This document shows, piece after piece, positions 33,857 to 42,645 of a DNA stretch of 64,000 bases; the stretch's first letter is position 1; each line of letters opens with the position of its first letter. Under the pieces are notes generated by a model that had not been told where the DNA came from, did not search any database, and was given only the letters and a program-made list of their open reading frames with translations. A program made the position numbers and the translations under genes. The DNA is taken from NCBI RefSeq assembly GCF_029278605.1, contig NZ_CP119574.1, positions 682,001 to 746,000 on the forward strand, given 5' to 3'. This stretch comes from Cupriavidus sp. WKF15 (GTDB taxonomy: Bacteria; Pseudomonadota; Gammaproteobacteria; Burkholderiales; Burkholderiaceae).

Positions 33857-34130
33857 AATGCCCTTACAAAACGGCCTGGCAGGCGTTGCGCCGCGCACCC
33901 GTGGCGCACGCAAACGCGGACCGGTCGTCCACCGCTGGCACTACACTGGAATGGCAATCCACAGCAATCTTCGCTGTCCGGATCTCTTTCCTTTTCTTCA
34001 GATCGTCGTCAACGCAAGGCTTGAGATGAACTGACTCCAATTCTCGGTGAGCCTGTCCTGCGAGGTCATGGATCCCATGACGGACTTCCGCTGAAGATTT
34101 AAGCGGGCCAGGACTTTTCGGCAGTTCGCC
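33857..34130 (+). pseudogene. second copy of the transglutaminase 5' region, dead
   Basis: Nearly the same as 26290-26570. The initial ATG is retained (GCTTGAGATGAAC) but the third codon is TGA, and later a second stop interrupts. After about 34130 similarity to the transglutaminase gene ends. The copy shows that promoter and first codons were duplicated, then decayed. Confidence 0.7.
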
Positions 34131-34395
34131 GCTTCCGAGCGATTGACGAGGCGCTTGTCCTTCGCACCGATCGGTGAATCGATTAACACCACTGGCGAGG
34201 GGGGATACCGTGTCGGTCGCCCCGTTGTGAAAGTGGCTCGCAAGGCCATGCTTGCCATGCAAGCGCTACGACACCGTGCGCAAAGATTTGGCTTTGCATG
34301 CTTGACACCCACTTGACGCTCCCCGTCAGTTTTGCCAGTTGTCGACTGGGATCGCGCCGTCAATGAAGGCCCGAGGGGAGTAACGGCCAGGCCGG
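34131..34395 (+). pseudogene. decayed relative of the gene at 33061
   Basis: Fragments GEGGYRVGRPVVKVARKAML, AMQALRHRAQRFGFACLTPT and, after a stop, LPVVDWDRAVNEG align weakly in order with RQVGQLPKGSIRRFGFIRLV and LLIDWDRAVNEG of 33061-33363. It lies at the same distance upstream of copy B as the intact gene does of copy A. Confidence 0.5.
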
Positions 34396-34409
34396 AGTGA
34401 GGTAACTCT

Positions 34410-34928
34410 ATGCGTACTCTTCTATATTTCACGTTGAATGATGTGGCCACCGCAAAATTGGCACAGGCGCGGCTCGGCGAGCTGTTCAACAGGTCTGAAC
34501 TCGTCGGAGGACCGTGGTTCGTCCAGGGCGACAATCAGCCCGTTGAAGGGCTGCCGAGGACGGAACTTAGCCAGACCACGTATCGTGAAGAGACAGCGAT
34601 CGGTGGCTTTGTTGTGGGTGTTATCGCGGCAGTGCCAGTGATACTCGCGTACGGGGTTCCCGCCGACCCGGCTGCGAGCGTTGTCGCCTTCGTGGGTGGC
34701 CTCATGTTTGGCGGCATGATTGGCTGGTGGATTGGCGGGCTGGTTGGCGCCAGGATCCGGCGCTTCGGTCTGGCGAGTAAAAAGCTAAGACTCACACCTG
34801 GAGAAATGCTGATGGTCGTCAGCTGCGATTCGAAGTCCAAGGACCTCATGAAGCGTACTATTCAGGAACTGGGTGGGGTCAACGTCGACGAGCACAACGA
34901 CTTGCTTCCGAACTTCAGATGGCTATGA
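34410..34928 (+). CDS. 172-aa glycine-zipper stress protein (copy B)
   Basis: Closest relative of copy A: MRTLLYFTLNDVATAKLAQA, GPWFVQGDNQPVEGLPRTEL, two glycine-rich hydrophobic segments (GGFVVGVIAAVPVILAYGVP; MFGGMIGWWIGGLVGARI), MLMVVSCDSKSKDLMKRTIQ and DEHNDLLPNFRW. GAGGTAAC precedes the ATG. Copies A and B point away from each other's 3' ends, with their duplicated upstream regions between, an inverted duplication. Confidence 0.78.
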   Translation: MRTLLYFTLNDVATAKLAQARLGELFNRSELVGGPWFVQGDNQPVEGLPRTELSQTTYREETAIGGFVVGVIAAVPVILAYGVPADPAASVVAFVGGLMFGGMIGWWIGGLVGARIRRFGLASKKLRLTPGEMLMVVSCDSKSKDLMKRTIQELGGVNVDEHNDLLPNFRWL

Positions 34929-35046
34929 GCGCCGGTGAGGTGGGTCTTACGCCGCTCCGAGCCGGAGTCCACTGTAGCGAGTTCGCAAGTGACGTGTGTT
35001 TTTGCTCTGCCGAAATCCGGGGAACATAGTTCTGGGGGTGATACGA

Positions 35047-35307
35047 ATGGTGAGTGATCTCGGCTCGACTATGGATTGGCTTACTGAATACCGAGGATTC
35101 GAAATCCGTGTTGCCCTTGTCAACACGTCCGAAGATATGTTCGACGCCTGGTTTCAGATTGAAGGTCCGATGAGGCCGCCTGGGGTCGCTGCGATTGGCA
35201 AGCGAGTGAAAGTCCACGGAGGACCGTTTAGCCGACGCTGGGCGCATCTCATCGCGGAGCTTGCAGGTAGGGCAGCGGTGGATGTGATTCTGGGTGTGGA
35301 TGAGTGA
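35047..35307 (+). CDS. YRGF-family small protein, second copy
   Basis: 86 residues with the start set by GGGGGTGA before ATG 35047; the conserved part begins at MDWLTEYRGFEIRVALVNTS (35071). EDMFDAWFQIEGPMRPPGVA, KVHGGPFSRRWAHLIAELAG and RAAVDVILGVDE align with the product of 24075. The stop overlaps a downstream ATG-containing frame that leads to the 35372 gene, so coupling is likely. Confidence 0.72.
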   Translation: MVSDLGSTMDWLTEYRGFEIRVALVNTSEDMFDAWFQIEGPMRPPGVAAIGKRVKVHGGPFSRRWAHLIAELAGRAAVDVILGVDE

Positions 35308-35371
35308 TTTTTCGCACCAACCCGCCTTTGCCGGTGAGGTATCGGAATGGTTGTACGCCATGGAGACAAAG

Positions 35372-35629
35372 ATGCGTCGGGATGTCATCGTTGGAGACCA
35401 TCGCGTTTCGATCTTGGCAGAGCCCAAACACGATCCACGGAGACCGGCGAATGTCGCCGGGTATTCAGTTCGGTACAAGATAACTCGCACGGACGGGCGG
35501 CCAGTTAGAGAAGGCTTCGTGTCAGTGCAATCGTATGAACTTAATGTAGGCACTGATCTCTTCTCCACCGCCGAGGCCGCACTCGACTATGGCGAGGCGA
35601 AGGCTCGAGAGGACGTCTCGACGTTCTAG
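35372..35629 (+). CDS. small conserved protein (paralogue of the broken gene at 59458)
   Basis: 85 residues from MRRDVIVGDHRVSILAEPKH; the start is chosen from GGAG six bases upstream and from the matching start in the paralogue. Core features: YSVRYKITRTDGRPVREGFV, SVQSYELNVGTDLF, and a helix AEAALDYGEAKAREDVST. A two-strand plus helix fold is likely. Unknown function. It follows the YRGF gene, as a probable two-gene operon. Confidence 0.65.
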   Translation: MRRDVIVGDHRVSILAEPKHDPRRPANVAGYSVRYKITRTDGRPVREGFVSVQSYELNVGTDLFSTAEAALDYGEAKAREDVSTF

Positions 35630-35744
35630 GCCATTAGACAACCGCTCAGAGAAAAGGTGGGGATTAATGACTCCGCAGCAGCGGCCCGTCGGCAGCCATG
35701 CTTTCTACGCCTAATCAACATATTGTCTGATTGACCTCCAGGCA

Positions 35745-35880
35745 GGAATCATCGTCGATGTCGAGGACGCCGACCAATCGAACGAACGAGGTGAACTCGA
35801 CCGAGACGATGATGGATCGGGTGGAGCAGCGCTTTGCATTCAAGCCTTCTCACCTGGTGGGCGACACTGCTGCTTTCTGA
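35745..35880 (+). pseudogene. IS1182-type transposase fragment
   Basis: AGIIVDVEDA in one frame, then TNRTNEVNSTETMMDRVEQR and FAFKPSHLVGDTA in another, match the central part of IS1182-family transposases (VDVEAT...RAEV...TMIDRVEERF...RLxADTAYG). No ends or remaining gene; a remnant in the region before the P-type ATPase. Confidence 0.55.
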
Positions 35881-36025
35881 GCGAATGGCCTGTCCTGCCC
35901 CGCGCATGTCCTTGACGCTTCGCAGTGACAGGGCACGACCAGGTCCTGGGTGCGGAGCAACTTCATTGACACGGACACGCCCGTTAGGCTGGTACCGCAA
36001 TGCAAGTTTGCCGGAGGAATCCATC

Positions 36026-38569
36026 ATGCCTACACCCGCCGTCAAAACGGATTCCGCATTCTGGCAGCTCCCTGTCTCGGCGCTCTTGGAACAGGTGGCC
36101 ACAAGCCCTGACGGACTGAGCAGCGCTGTGGCGGCTTCGCGCCTGGCACAGTTCGGCCCAAACCTGATCCATGGGGAGCGAAAAAGAGCGCTGATCCTTC
36201 AATTTCTGACCAAGTTCCGCAATCCCTTGGTCATCATTCTCCTCACTGCCAGCGCCCTTTCCGCTTTCACTGGCGACACCGTCAGCTTCTTCATTATCGG
36301 TACCATCGTCATCATCAGCGTGTCCCTCGATTTCGTTCAGGAATACCGGGCTGGTCAGGCGGCGGATCGACTGCGCCAGTCGGTGGCAATACGGGGGCAG
36401 GTGCTGCGGGACGGCAAGCCCCTTGAGATACCGCTTGCGGAGTTGGTGCCCGGCGATGTCGCGCTCCTTACCGCCGGCGACCTGATCCCCTGCGACGGCA
36501 GAGTGCTGGAGGCAAAGGACTTCTTCGTCAACCAGGCGCTCCTTACCGGCGAACCATATCCGGTGGAAAAGACCCCCGGTGAATTGCCGGAAGAGACAGA
36601 GATCCTCTCGGCCAGCAATACCGTGCTGCTGGGGACGTCGGTGATCAGCGGCACGGCCAGAGTGCTGATGTGCCGTACCGGGCAAAATACGGCGCTTGGT
36701 GAAATTGCCGACACTCTGCTGGTCACGGCCCCGCCTACCGCCTTCGAGGAGGGGACCCACCGCTTCGGGAACCTCATCATGCGCATGACGATCCTGCTCG
36801 TCCTGTTCGTCCTTCTTGTCAACGCCTTCTTTCACCGCCCATGGCTCGAATCGTTCCTGTTTGCCGTGGCCCTGGCCGTCGGGCTGACGCCTGAACTCCT
36901 CCCCATGGTGGTCTCCGTGACGCTGTCGCGAGGCGCACTGCGCATGGCAGCCCGCAAGGTCATCGTTAAGAGGCTCGCCTCGATCCACAATCTGGGCAGC
37001 ATGGACGTATTCTGTACCGACAAGACCGGCACGCTGACCGAGGCCCGGATCCACCTGGAGCGCCACCTTGACCCCCTTGGCCGGGAAAGTCAGCGGGTGC
37101 TGGAACTGGCCTACTTCAACAGCTTTTTTGAAACAGGGCTAAGAAGCCCCCTGGATGACGCCATCCTGGAACACACAGAAATCGACGTGAGCGGCTGGCG
37201 CAAGATCGATGAAGTGCCGTTCGACTTCGAGCGCCGCCGGGTGTCGGTGCTCCTCGACAACGGGACGACCCGACTGCTCGTGGTCAAGGGAGCGCCCGAA
37301 GACATCCTGCGTCTGTCAGTCAGCTACGGGTTGAATGGAGAGGCCGATCTGCCCCTGCATGAAGCGGCGCGCAAAGGGATCGACGCGCAATTTGAAGGTC
37401 TCAGCAAGGAAGGCTTCCGGGTGCTGGGAATCGCCTCACGGCAGGTGGGGATGGACCATCCCCATGCCGTGGTCGGCGATGAAACGGAACTGGTCTTTGC
37501 TGGCTTCGCGGCCTTCCTCGATCCCCCCAAGGAGAGCGCCAAGGCGGCCCTGGCAGAGCTCGCCGCCGATGGGATCGCGGTCAAGATCATCACCGGCGAT
37601 AATGAACTGGTCACACAGCATGTTTTCTCCCAACTTGGGCTCCCGGTAGTGGGTGTGCTTACCGGTGCGCAGATCCAGCAAATGGATGACCCGGCACTCG
37701 CAGCGCGGGTGGAGCAAGTGAACCTCTTCTGCCGTGTGGCGCCTACCCAGAAAAACCGGGTCATCCTGGCGCTAAAACAGCGCGGTCATGTGGTCGGGTA
37801 TCTCGGCGACGGGATCAATGATGCACCGTCGCTCCATTCCGCCGATGTGGGAATTTCAGTGGACAGTGCCGTGGACGTGGCGAAAGCGGCGGCAGACATG
37901 ATCCTGCTGGAACGAGACCTGGTAGTCCTCCATGCCGGCGTCCAGGAAGGACGGCGCACCTTCGGCAATATCATGAAATACATCATGATGGGAACCAGTT
38001 CCAATTTCGGCAACATGTTCAGCATGGCCGGCGCCTCGCTGGTTCTGCCTTTCCTCCCGATGCTGCCGGTGCAGATCCTGCTCAACAATCTCCTCTATGA
38101 CGTATCCGAACTGCCCATTCCACTGGACCGGGTAGATGATGACTACTTGAGCCACCCTCGCCACTGGGACATGAACTTCATCCGCAATTTCATGTTGATA
38201 ATCGGCCCGGTCAGCTCGATCTTCGACTTCCTTACCTTCTACATTATGCTGACGGTCTTTCATGCCGGCGAGAGGCTCTTCCATACCGGCTGGTTCATTG
38301 AGTCCATGGCCACGCAGGTGCTGGTCATCTTCATCATCCGCACCCGAAGGAATCCCTTCAGGAGCTACCCGAATCCGTGGCTCATCGCCTGTTCACTGTC
38401 GGTGGTGGCGGTGGCCGTGCTGCTGCCGTTCACCTCTGCAGGCGTGCATCTCGGTTTCGTCGCGCCGCCGGCATTCTTCTTCCTCATCCTCGCTGCCATG
38501 TTGCTCTTCTATCTGTTGGCGGTGGAAGGCATGAAACAATGGTTCTTCCGCCGCTTTGCAACAGCGTGA
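36026..38569 (+). CDS. mgtA: magnesium-type P-type ATPase (MgtA-like, P3B)
   Basis: 847 residues, start MPTPAVKTDSAFWQLPVSAL chosen from GGAGGAAT upstream. N-terminal cation-ATPase domain, first membrane pair (VIILLTASALSAFTG), actuator loop with TGEPYPVEK, phosphorylation site CTDKTGTLTEARI (Asp about residue 332), nucleotide domain (FERRRVSVLLDNG, VKGAPEDIL), hinge GDGINDAPSLHSADVGISVD, then a C-terminal membrane bundle (NLLYDVSELPIPLDRVDDDY). The motif set, including the N-rich NNLLYD near the sixth segment, matches MgtA/MgtB Mg(II) importers. No mgtC gene or recognisable Mg-sensing leader was found. Confidence 0.85.
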   Translation: MPTPAVKTDSAFWQLPVSALLEQVATSPDGLSSAVAASRLAQFGPNLIHGERKRALILQFLTKFRNPLVIILLTASALSAFTGDTVSFFIIGTIVIISVSLDFVQEYRAGQAADRLRQSVAIRGQVLRDGKPLEIPLAELVPGDVALLTAGDLIPCDGRVLEAKDFFVNQALLTGEPYPVEKTPGELPEETEILSASNTVLLGTSVISGTARVLMCRTGQNTALGEIADTLLVTAPPTAFEEGTHRFGNLIMRMTILLVLFVLLVNAFFHRPWLESFLFAVALAVGLTPELLPMVVSVTLSRGALRMAARKVIVKRLASIHNLGSMDVFCTDKTGTLTEARIHLERHLDPLGRESQRVLELAYFNSFFETGLRSPLDDAILEHTEIDVSGWRKIDEVPFDFERRRVSVLLDNGTTRLLVVKGAPEDILRLSVSYGLNGEADLPLHEAARKGIDAQFEGLSKEGFRVLGIASRQVGMDHPHAVVGDETELVFAGFAAFLDPPKESAKAALAELAADGIAVKIITGDNELVTQHVFSQLGLPVVGVLTGAQIQQMDDPALAARVEQVNLFCRVAPTQKNRVILALKQRGHVVGYLGDGINDAPSLHSADVGISVDSAVDVAKAAADMILLERDLVVLHAGVQEGRRTFGNIMKYIMMGTSSNFGNMFSMAGASLVLPFLPMLPVQILLNNLLYDVSELPIPLDRVDDDYLSHPRHWDMNFIRNFMLIIGPVSSIFDFLTFYIMLTVFHAGERLFHTGWFIESMATQVLVIFIIRTRRNPFRSYPNPWLIACSLSVVAVAVLLPFTSAGVHLGFVAPPAFFFLILAAMLLFYLLAVEGMKQWFFRRFATA

Positions 38570-38785
38570 TGCAGAAGGGTGGATTCTTATCCCAGCTACG
38601 CCATCCTCCACCGCAACATCTGAACGGCATTATCGGTCGCACCCGTTTGAACCCCACCACAGGGATCTCGGCCAAAGGAAAACTGGAGGCGGTGTGGCAC
38701 GAGAAGGTGTTCTGCCGGGTACATGCGAATCTGGATATGCCTGCTTCCAGGTGAGCATCCAATCGGGCAGGTAGTCCTATTTCAC
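38570..38785. other. intergenic after mgtA
   Basis: About 215 bp with no gene or repeat recognised; ends close to the probable left end of the IS110 element. Confidence 0.4.
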
Positions 38786-39060
38786 CCGCCGTCTCAATAG
38801 TTGTTCATCGGGCGCGCCCGACCCCGAAGGATGAAGCGGGCTTGCGGCCCATGCGTTGCGATGGGATGGGCATAAGATGGCGTCTGGTAACGGCAACGAG
38901 GTCGGCTTTCGCGTGGTGCCCCGAGCCCGTTCAATAGTTGGACCCGCAGCCCTGCGAGCACCCCGAATTGCGACCACGGGTGGTAACACCCCGGAACGCG
39001 CCTAGTAGATTTCGACGACGAGGGCTGCTGCCGATGCCGTTGACTCTGGCAGGAGGCTCC
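38786..39060 (+). ncRNA. candidate bridge-RNA region of the IS110 element
   Basis: The element's transposase is preceded by 270 bp of non-coding, structured, GC-rich DNA with several short inverted repeats (GGGCGCGCCC at 38810 and others). In the IS110 group the noncoding left end encodes the bridge RNA that guides recombination between target and donor. No sequence alignment of its loops is possible here; the call rests on position and family biology. A repeated CAATAGTTG (38798, 38932) lies inside. Confidence 0.4.
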
Positions 39061-40287
39061 ATGCAAGTACTCTATCCCCGTTGTGCCGGACTCGACGTCC
39101 ACAAGGACACCATTGTGGCCTGTGTGCGCTGTGTCTCGGCGCCCGCACATCACGAAGTGCGCAGCTTTGACAGCACCACCGCCGGCCTGCTGGCGCTGGC
39201 CGACTGGCTGGCGCTGCACGGCTGCACCCACGTGGCCATGGAAGCCACCGGGGTGTACTGGAAGCCGGTGTGGCACATCCTCGAGGGCAACTTCGAGTTG
39301 GTGCTGGCCAATGCCCAGCACATCCGCAACGTGCCCGGCCGCAAGACCGACGTCAATGACGCGATGTGGATTGCCGATCTGCTCGCCCACGGCTTGATCC
39401 GATCGAGCTTCGTGCCGCCGGCCGCCATCCAGGAGTTGCGCGATCTCACGCGCACCCGCAAGCAACTCGTGCGCGAGATCTCCCAGCACAGCCTGCGTAT
39501 CCAGAAAGTGCTCGAAGACGCCAACCTCAAGCTGGGCAGCGTGCTCTCGGACGTGCTGGGACACAGTGGCCGGGCCATGCTCAAGGCGATTGTCAACGGC
39601 GAGGCCGATCCCGAGCGGCTTGCCGCGCTGGCCCAAGGCAACGCCCGAAAAAAGCACGCCGAACTGTGCGAGGCGCTGCGCGGACGCATTACCGAACACC
39701 ATCGCACGATGCTCAAGCTGCATCTGGATATCATCGGTGCCCTGGAGCACACGCTCGCCGAGCTCGACGCCGTCGTGGGAAAAGCGCTGGCGCCGATCCG
39801 ACAACGCGCCCGCCTGCTGACCACGATCCCCGGGGTTAGCGACTTGACCGCTCAGGTCCTGTTGGCGGAGATCGGCGTCGACATGACGCGCTTTCCCGAT
39901 GCTGGCCATCTGGTGTCTTGGGCGGGCCTGTGTCCGCGCAATGACGAGAGCGCCGGCAAACGCCGCAGCACGCGCGTGCGCAAGAGCGGTACCTGGCTCA
40001 AGACCGCCCTGGTCACCGCCGCTTGGGCCGCGGTGCGCGTCAAGACCAGCTATCTCCGTGCCCAGTTCCTGCGCATCAAAGCCCGGCGCGGCGCCAAGAA
40101 GGCCATCCTCGCGGTGGCTGCTTCCATGCTCACCGCCGCTTACCACATGCTCCGGGATGGTGTGGAGTACGCCGACCTTGGCCCCGATTACTTTGACCGC
40201 CATCATGCCGAGAAAACCATTCGACGCCTGCTCAAACGTCTCGCCGACCTTGGGTGCCACGTCGATCCCATCGCTCATGCTGTCTAA
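39061..40287 (+). CDS. IS110-family transposase
   Basis: 408 residues. The DEDD RuvC-like N-terminal domain (CAGLDVHKDTIVACV, AMEATGVYWKPVW, KTDVNDAMWIADLLAHG) and the C-terminal Tnp domain with the active-site serine region (LTTIPGVSDLTAQVLLAEIG, SWAGLCPRNDESAGKRRSTR, KSGTWLKTALVTAAWAAVR) are intact. The element carries no inverted repeats, typical of IS110. GCAGGAGGCTCC before the ATG is a strong ribosome site. Confidence 0.9.
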   Translation: MQVLYPRCAGLDVHKDTIVACVRCVSAPAHHEVRSFDSTTAGLLALADWLALHGCTHVAMEATGVYWKPVWHILEGNFELVLANAQHIRNVPGRKTDVNDAMWIADLLAHGLIRSSFVPPAAIQELRDLTRTRKQLVREISQHSLRIQKVLEDANLKLGSVLSDVLGHSGRAMLKAIVNGEADPERLAALAQGNARKKHAELCEALRGRITEHHRTMLKLHLDIIGALEHTLAELDAVVGKALAPIRQRARLLTTIPGVSDLTAQVLLAEIGVDMTRFPDAGHLVSWAGLCPRNDESAGKRRSTRVRKSGTWLKTALVTAAWAAVRVKTSYLRAQFLRIKARRGAKKAILAVAASMLTAAYHMLRDGVEYADLGPDYFDRHHAEKTIRRLLKRLADLGCHVDPIAHAV

Positions 40288-40311
40288 CGCTTCTTAGTAG
40301 CATGCAGGATC

Positions 40312-40572
40312 TCATTCGGACTTATCGAAGATGCCGGCCTCGAGATCTTTCCTGAAATGCTGAACCCAATCGGTTTCATAGCCGATGGGGTATTCCCTTG
40401 TAACTTGTGTTGATCGTCTGGTTACCGTGACGTAGCCCTGCAAACCGAAGTTCTCGTCGCCTTTTGGGTCGGTCGTATCCGTTTCCAGGAGTTCGAAATC
40501 ATCTGCTGCCAGACCATTACGCTGCAAGGTCGCAAGAAAGTCCTGTTGTTCATCCAGCTCGATCAGTCGCAT
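40312..40572 (-). CDS. small conserved protein, second member of the 83-91 aa family
   Basis: 86 residues from MRLIELDEQQDFLATLQRNG with AGGGGA upstream. Aligns with 3668-3943 and 48272-48523: RNGLAADDFELLETD, then GLQGYVTVTRRSTQVTREYP and WVQHFRKDLEAGIFD. It sits directly 3' to the IS110 element and 120 bp upstream of the two Hsp20 genes on the same strand. Unknown function. Confidence 0.7.
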   Translation of the reverse strand: MRLIELDEQQDFLATLQRNGLAADDFELLETDTTDPKGDENFGLQGYVTVTRRSTQVTREYPIGYETDWVQHFRKDLEAGIFDKSE

Positions 40573-40695
40573 CGTCGATCCCCTCACTGTTCAAAGGGGC
40601 GAACACCGGAACGCTCTTTCAACGATTCCATTTCCATGTCAGCCCTCCTACGCGTGGGCAGCCATGGGTGATGCCCACGACTCGCTCGGCTTACA

Positions 40696-41076
40696 TCACG
40701 TCACCTTGACCTCAATGCGGCTTGGTTGCGCGTATTCGGCTTTCGGGATGCGCAGCTTGAGCACGCCGTGGTTGAACTCGGCGACGACCTTTTCGGCGTC
40801 TAATTCCTTGGATAGCGTAAACACGCGCCGGTAACGGGGCAGGGAAACCTCCGCGTGACTGGCTTCCATGCCTTCCGGCAGATCCAGGACGACTTCGCCC
40901 TTGATGGTCAGCATATCGCCTTGCACCTGCACGACCAGCTTGTCCTTGGGCACACCCGGCAAATCGGCGTACAGGGTGATGCCTGCGGCGTCCTCATACA
41001 CATTCACTGGCGGCATCAGGGCCGCTTCAGTGCTGCCAGTGTCGGCTTGCTTGGTGACAGCAGTAGTTTCGCTCAT
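40696..41076 (-). CDS. Hsp20/alpha-crystallin small heat-shock protein (second in operon)
   Basis: 126 residues from MSETTAVTKQADTGSTEAAL, chosen because GAGGAGGA precedes this ATG. The alpha-crystallin domain (residues about 30-120) has VNVYEDAAGITLYADLPGVP, LTIKGEV, RVFTLSKELDAEKVVAEFNH and the GVLKLRIPK motif. An ATP-independent holdase of unfolded proteins. It starts 17 bp after the first Hsp20 gene, as one operon. Confidence 0.88.
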   Translation of the reverse strand: MSETTAVTKQADTGSTEAALMPPVNVYEDAAGITLYADLPGVPKDKLVVQVQGDMLTIKGEVVLDLPEGMEASHAEVSLPRYRRVFTLSKELDAEKVVAEFNHGVLKLRIPKAEYAQPSRIEVKVT

Positions 41077-41093
41077 GGCCAGATCCTCCTCGC

Positions 41094-41528
41094 TCACTGG
41101 ATGCTGATTTGGCGCGGCTGCGCGGCTTCGAGGCGCTGGATGCTGATGTGCAGCACGCCGTCGCGGTACTTGGCCTCCACCGCATTGGGATTCACGTCGT
41201 TTGGCAGGCTCACCACACGGCGGAAGCGGCCAGCGAAGCGTTCATCGATATGCACGGAGGTTTGCTCGTCCTTGTCGGGGAGATCGGACTTGCGCTCGCC
41301 GACAATGGTCAGCACGCTCTTCACTAGCTGCACGTCCATGCTGGCCGGATCGACGCCAGGGGCAAAAGCGTAGATTTCCACCGAGTGGGGGGTGCCGCCT
41401 ACATTCATGGCCGGAAAACTGACCCGACCGCGAATGCTGGGAGACAGCCCGAATGGCTGCTGCCACTCGCGCTGTAGGCGTTCCAGTTCTGAGAATACGT
41501 CATGGGGAAACAACGATCGATACAACAT
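41094..41528 (-). CDS. Hsp20/alpha-crystallin small heat-shock protein (first in operon)
   Basis: 144 residues. AATGGAGG precedes ATG at 41528. N-terminal arm MLYRSLFPHDVFSELERLQR with an IbpA-like WQQPFGLSPS, then the alpha-crystallin domain (SVEIYAFAPGVDPASMDVQL, VSLPNDVNPNAVEAKYRDGV LHISIQR). Oligomeric cytoplasmic holdase. Divergent from cbpA, with about 160 bp shared promoter region containing CTTGAAA 60-70 bp upstream, a loose sigma32 -35 match; the matching -10 spacing is not good. Confidence 0.88.
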   Translation of the reverse strand: MLYRSLFPHDVFSELERLQREWQQPFGLSPSIRGRVSFPAMNVGGTPHSVEIYAFAPGVDPASMDVQLVKSVLTIVGERKSDLPDKDEQTSVHIDERFAGRFRRVVSLPNDVNPNAVEAKYRDGVLHISIQRLEAAQPRQISIQ

Positions 41529-41688
41529 GTTTGCCTCCATTCGCTTCCGCGCGGGCGCCATATTCTGACGCCCCCGGTTGCAATGGTAAGGCTTCACCTG
41601 GGGATTTCAAGTTCTTGATTTGACTGATATTCGACATCATTCTTCCGAGGACAAGGGCAGCCCTCGAGACCGGAAAAGGGGAACACGC

Positions 41689-42642
41689 ATGGAGTTCCAG
41701 GACTACTACAAGACGCTGGGGGTGGCACGCGATGCCACGGCGGAGGACATCAAGAAGGCGTTCCGCAAGCTCGCGCGCAAGTTCCATCCGGACGTTTCCA
41801 AGGAGTCGGATGCAGAACTGCGCATGAGGCAGCTCAACGAGGCCTACGCCGTGCTCTCCGACCCGGAAAAGCGCGCCGCGTACGATCAACTGGAGCGAGG
41901 CTATCATCCTGGCCAGGAGTTCCGTCCGCCGCCGGACTGGAACACCGGCTTCGAGTTCTCTAGTCGGGGCTTCTCGCCCCAGGAAGAGGCCGATTTCAGC
42001 GACTTCTTCGCGGAGCTGTTTGGCCGTGTCGGGGGCAGACACCGCGGCGTCCATGCACATGGTGGCAGCTTCCAGTCACGCGGTGTGGATCACCACGCCA
42101 AGGTCCTGCTGGACCTGGAAGACGCCTTTACCGGCGCCACCCGTCAACTTTCGCTGCGGGTGCCAAGCATGGACGCCCACGGCCTGGTGCAGCTCAGGAG
42201 CCGGACCCTCAGCGTGAAAATTCCCAAAGGCGTGCGCGAAGGTCAGCTCATCCGTCTGGCCGGGCAGGGTGCGCCGGGGATCGGCGGTGCGCCGGCGGGG
42301 GATCTTTTTCTGGAGGTGCATTTCAAACCGCACGACCGACTGAAAGTGAAGGGGCGAAATCTACACCTCACCATGCCGGTGGCACCGTGGGAGGTGGCGC
42401 TGGGGGCCGTGGTGCCCATCGATTTACCTGGGGGCGAACTGAAGGTGCGCATTCCCCCTGGCGCCCAGAGCGGCAGCGAGCTACGGGTGCGCGGCAAGGG
42501 CATCCCCGCTAATCCACCAGGCGATTTGCTGCTGGACATCCAGGTGGTGTTGCCGCCGGCAAACACCCCAAAGGCGCGAGAGCTTTATGAAACCATGGCG
42601 CGGGAATTGGCCTTTAACCCGCGCCCGGATAGGAGAGCCTGA
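41689..42642 (+). CDS. cbpA: CbpA-type DnaJ family co-chaperone
   Basis: 317 residues. J domain at residues 1-70 with the HPD tripeptide (RKLARKFHPDVSKESDAELR), a glycine/phenylalanine-poor linker, then the two C-terminal beta-sandwich domains (LLDLEDAFTGATRQLSLRVP; VKIPKGVREGQLIRLAGQGA; LPGGELKVRIPPGAQSG). No zinc finger, so it is of the CbpA class B type, acting with DnaK. AAGGGG precedes ATG. CbpM follows after three bases, the standard cbpAM operon. Confidence 0.9.
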   Translation: MEFQDYYKTLGVARDATAEDIKKAFRKLARKFHPDVSKESDAELRMRQLNEAYAVLSDPEKRAAYDQLERGYHPGQEFRPPPDWNTGFEFSSRGFSPQEEADFSDFFAELFGRVGGRHRGVHAHGGSFQSRGVDHHAKVLLDLEDAFTGATRQLSLRVPSMDAHGLVQLRSRTLSVKIPKGVREGQLIRLAGQGAPGIGGAPAGDLFLEVHFKPHDRLKVKGRNLHLTMPVAPWEVALGAVVPIDLPGGELKVRIPPGAQSGSELRVRGKGIPANPPGDLLLDIQVVLPPANTPKARELYETMARELAFNPRPDRRA

Positions 42643-42645
42643 CCC

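Noticed and set aside
38794..40278. 494-residue minus-strand open frame
   Set aside because: Antisense shadow of the IS110 transposase.
41529..41688. Sigma32 promoter for the Hsp20 operon
   Set aside because: CTTGAAA is present, but the best -10 candidate (ACCATTG) is about 17-18 bases away, longer than the usual spacing, so it is not listed as a feature.
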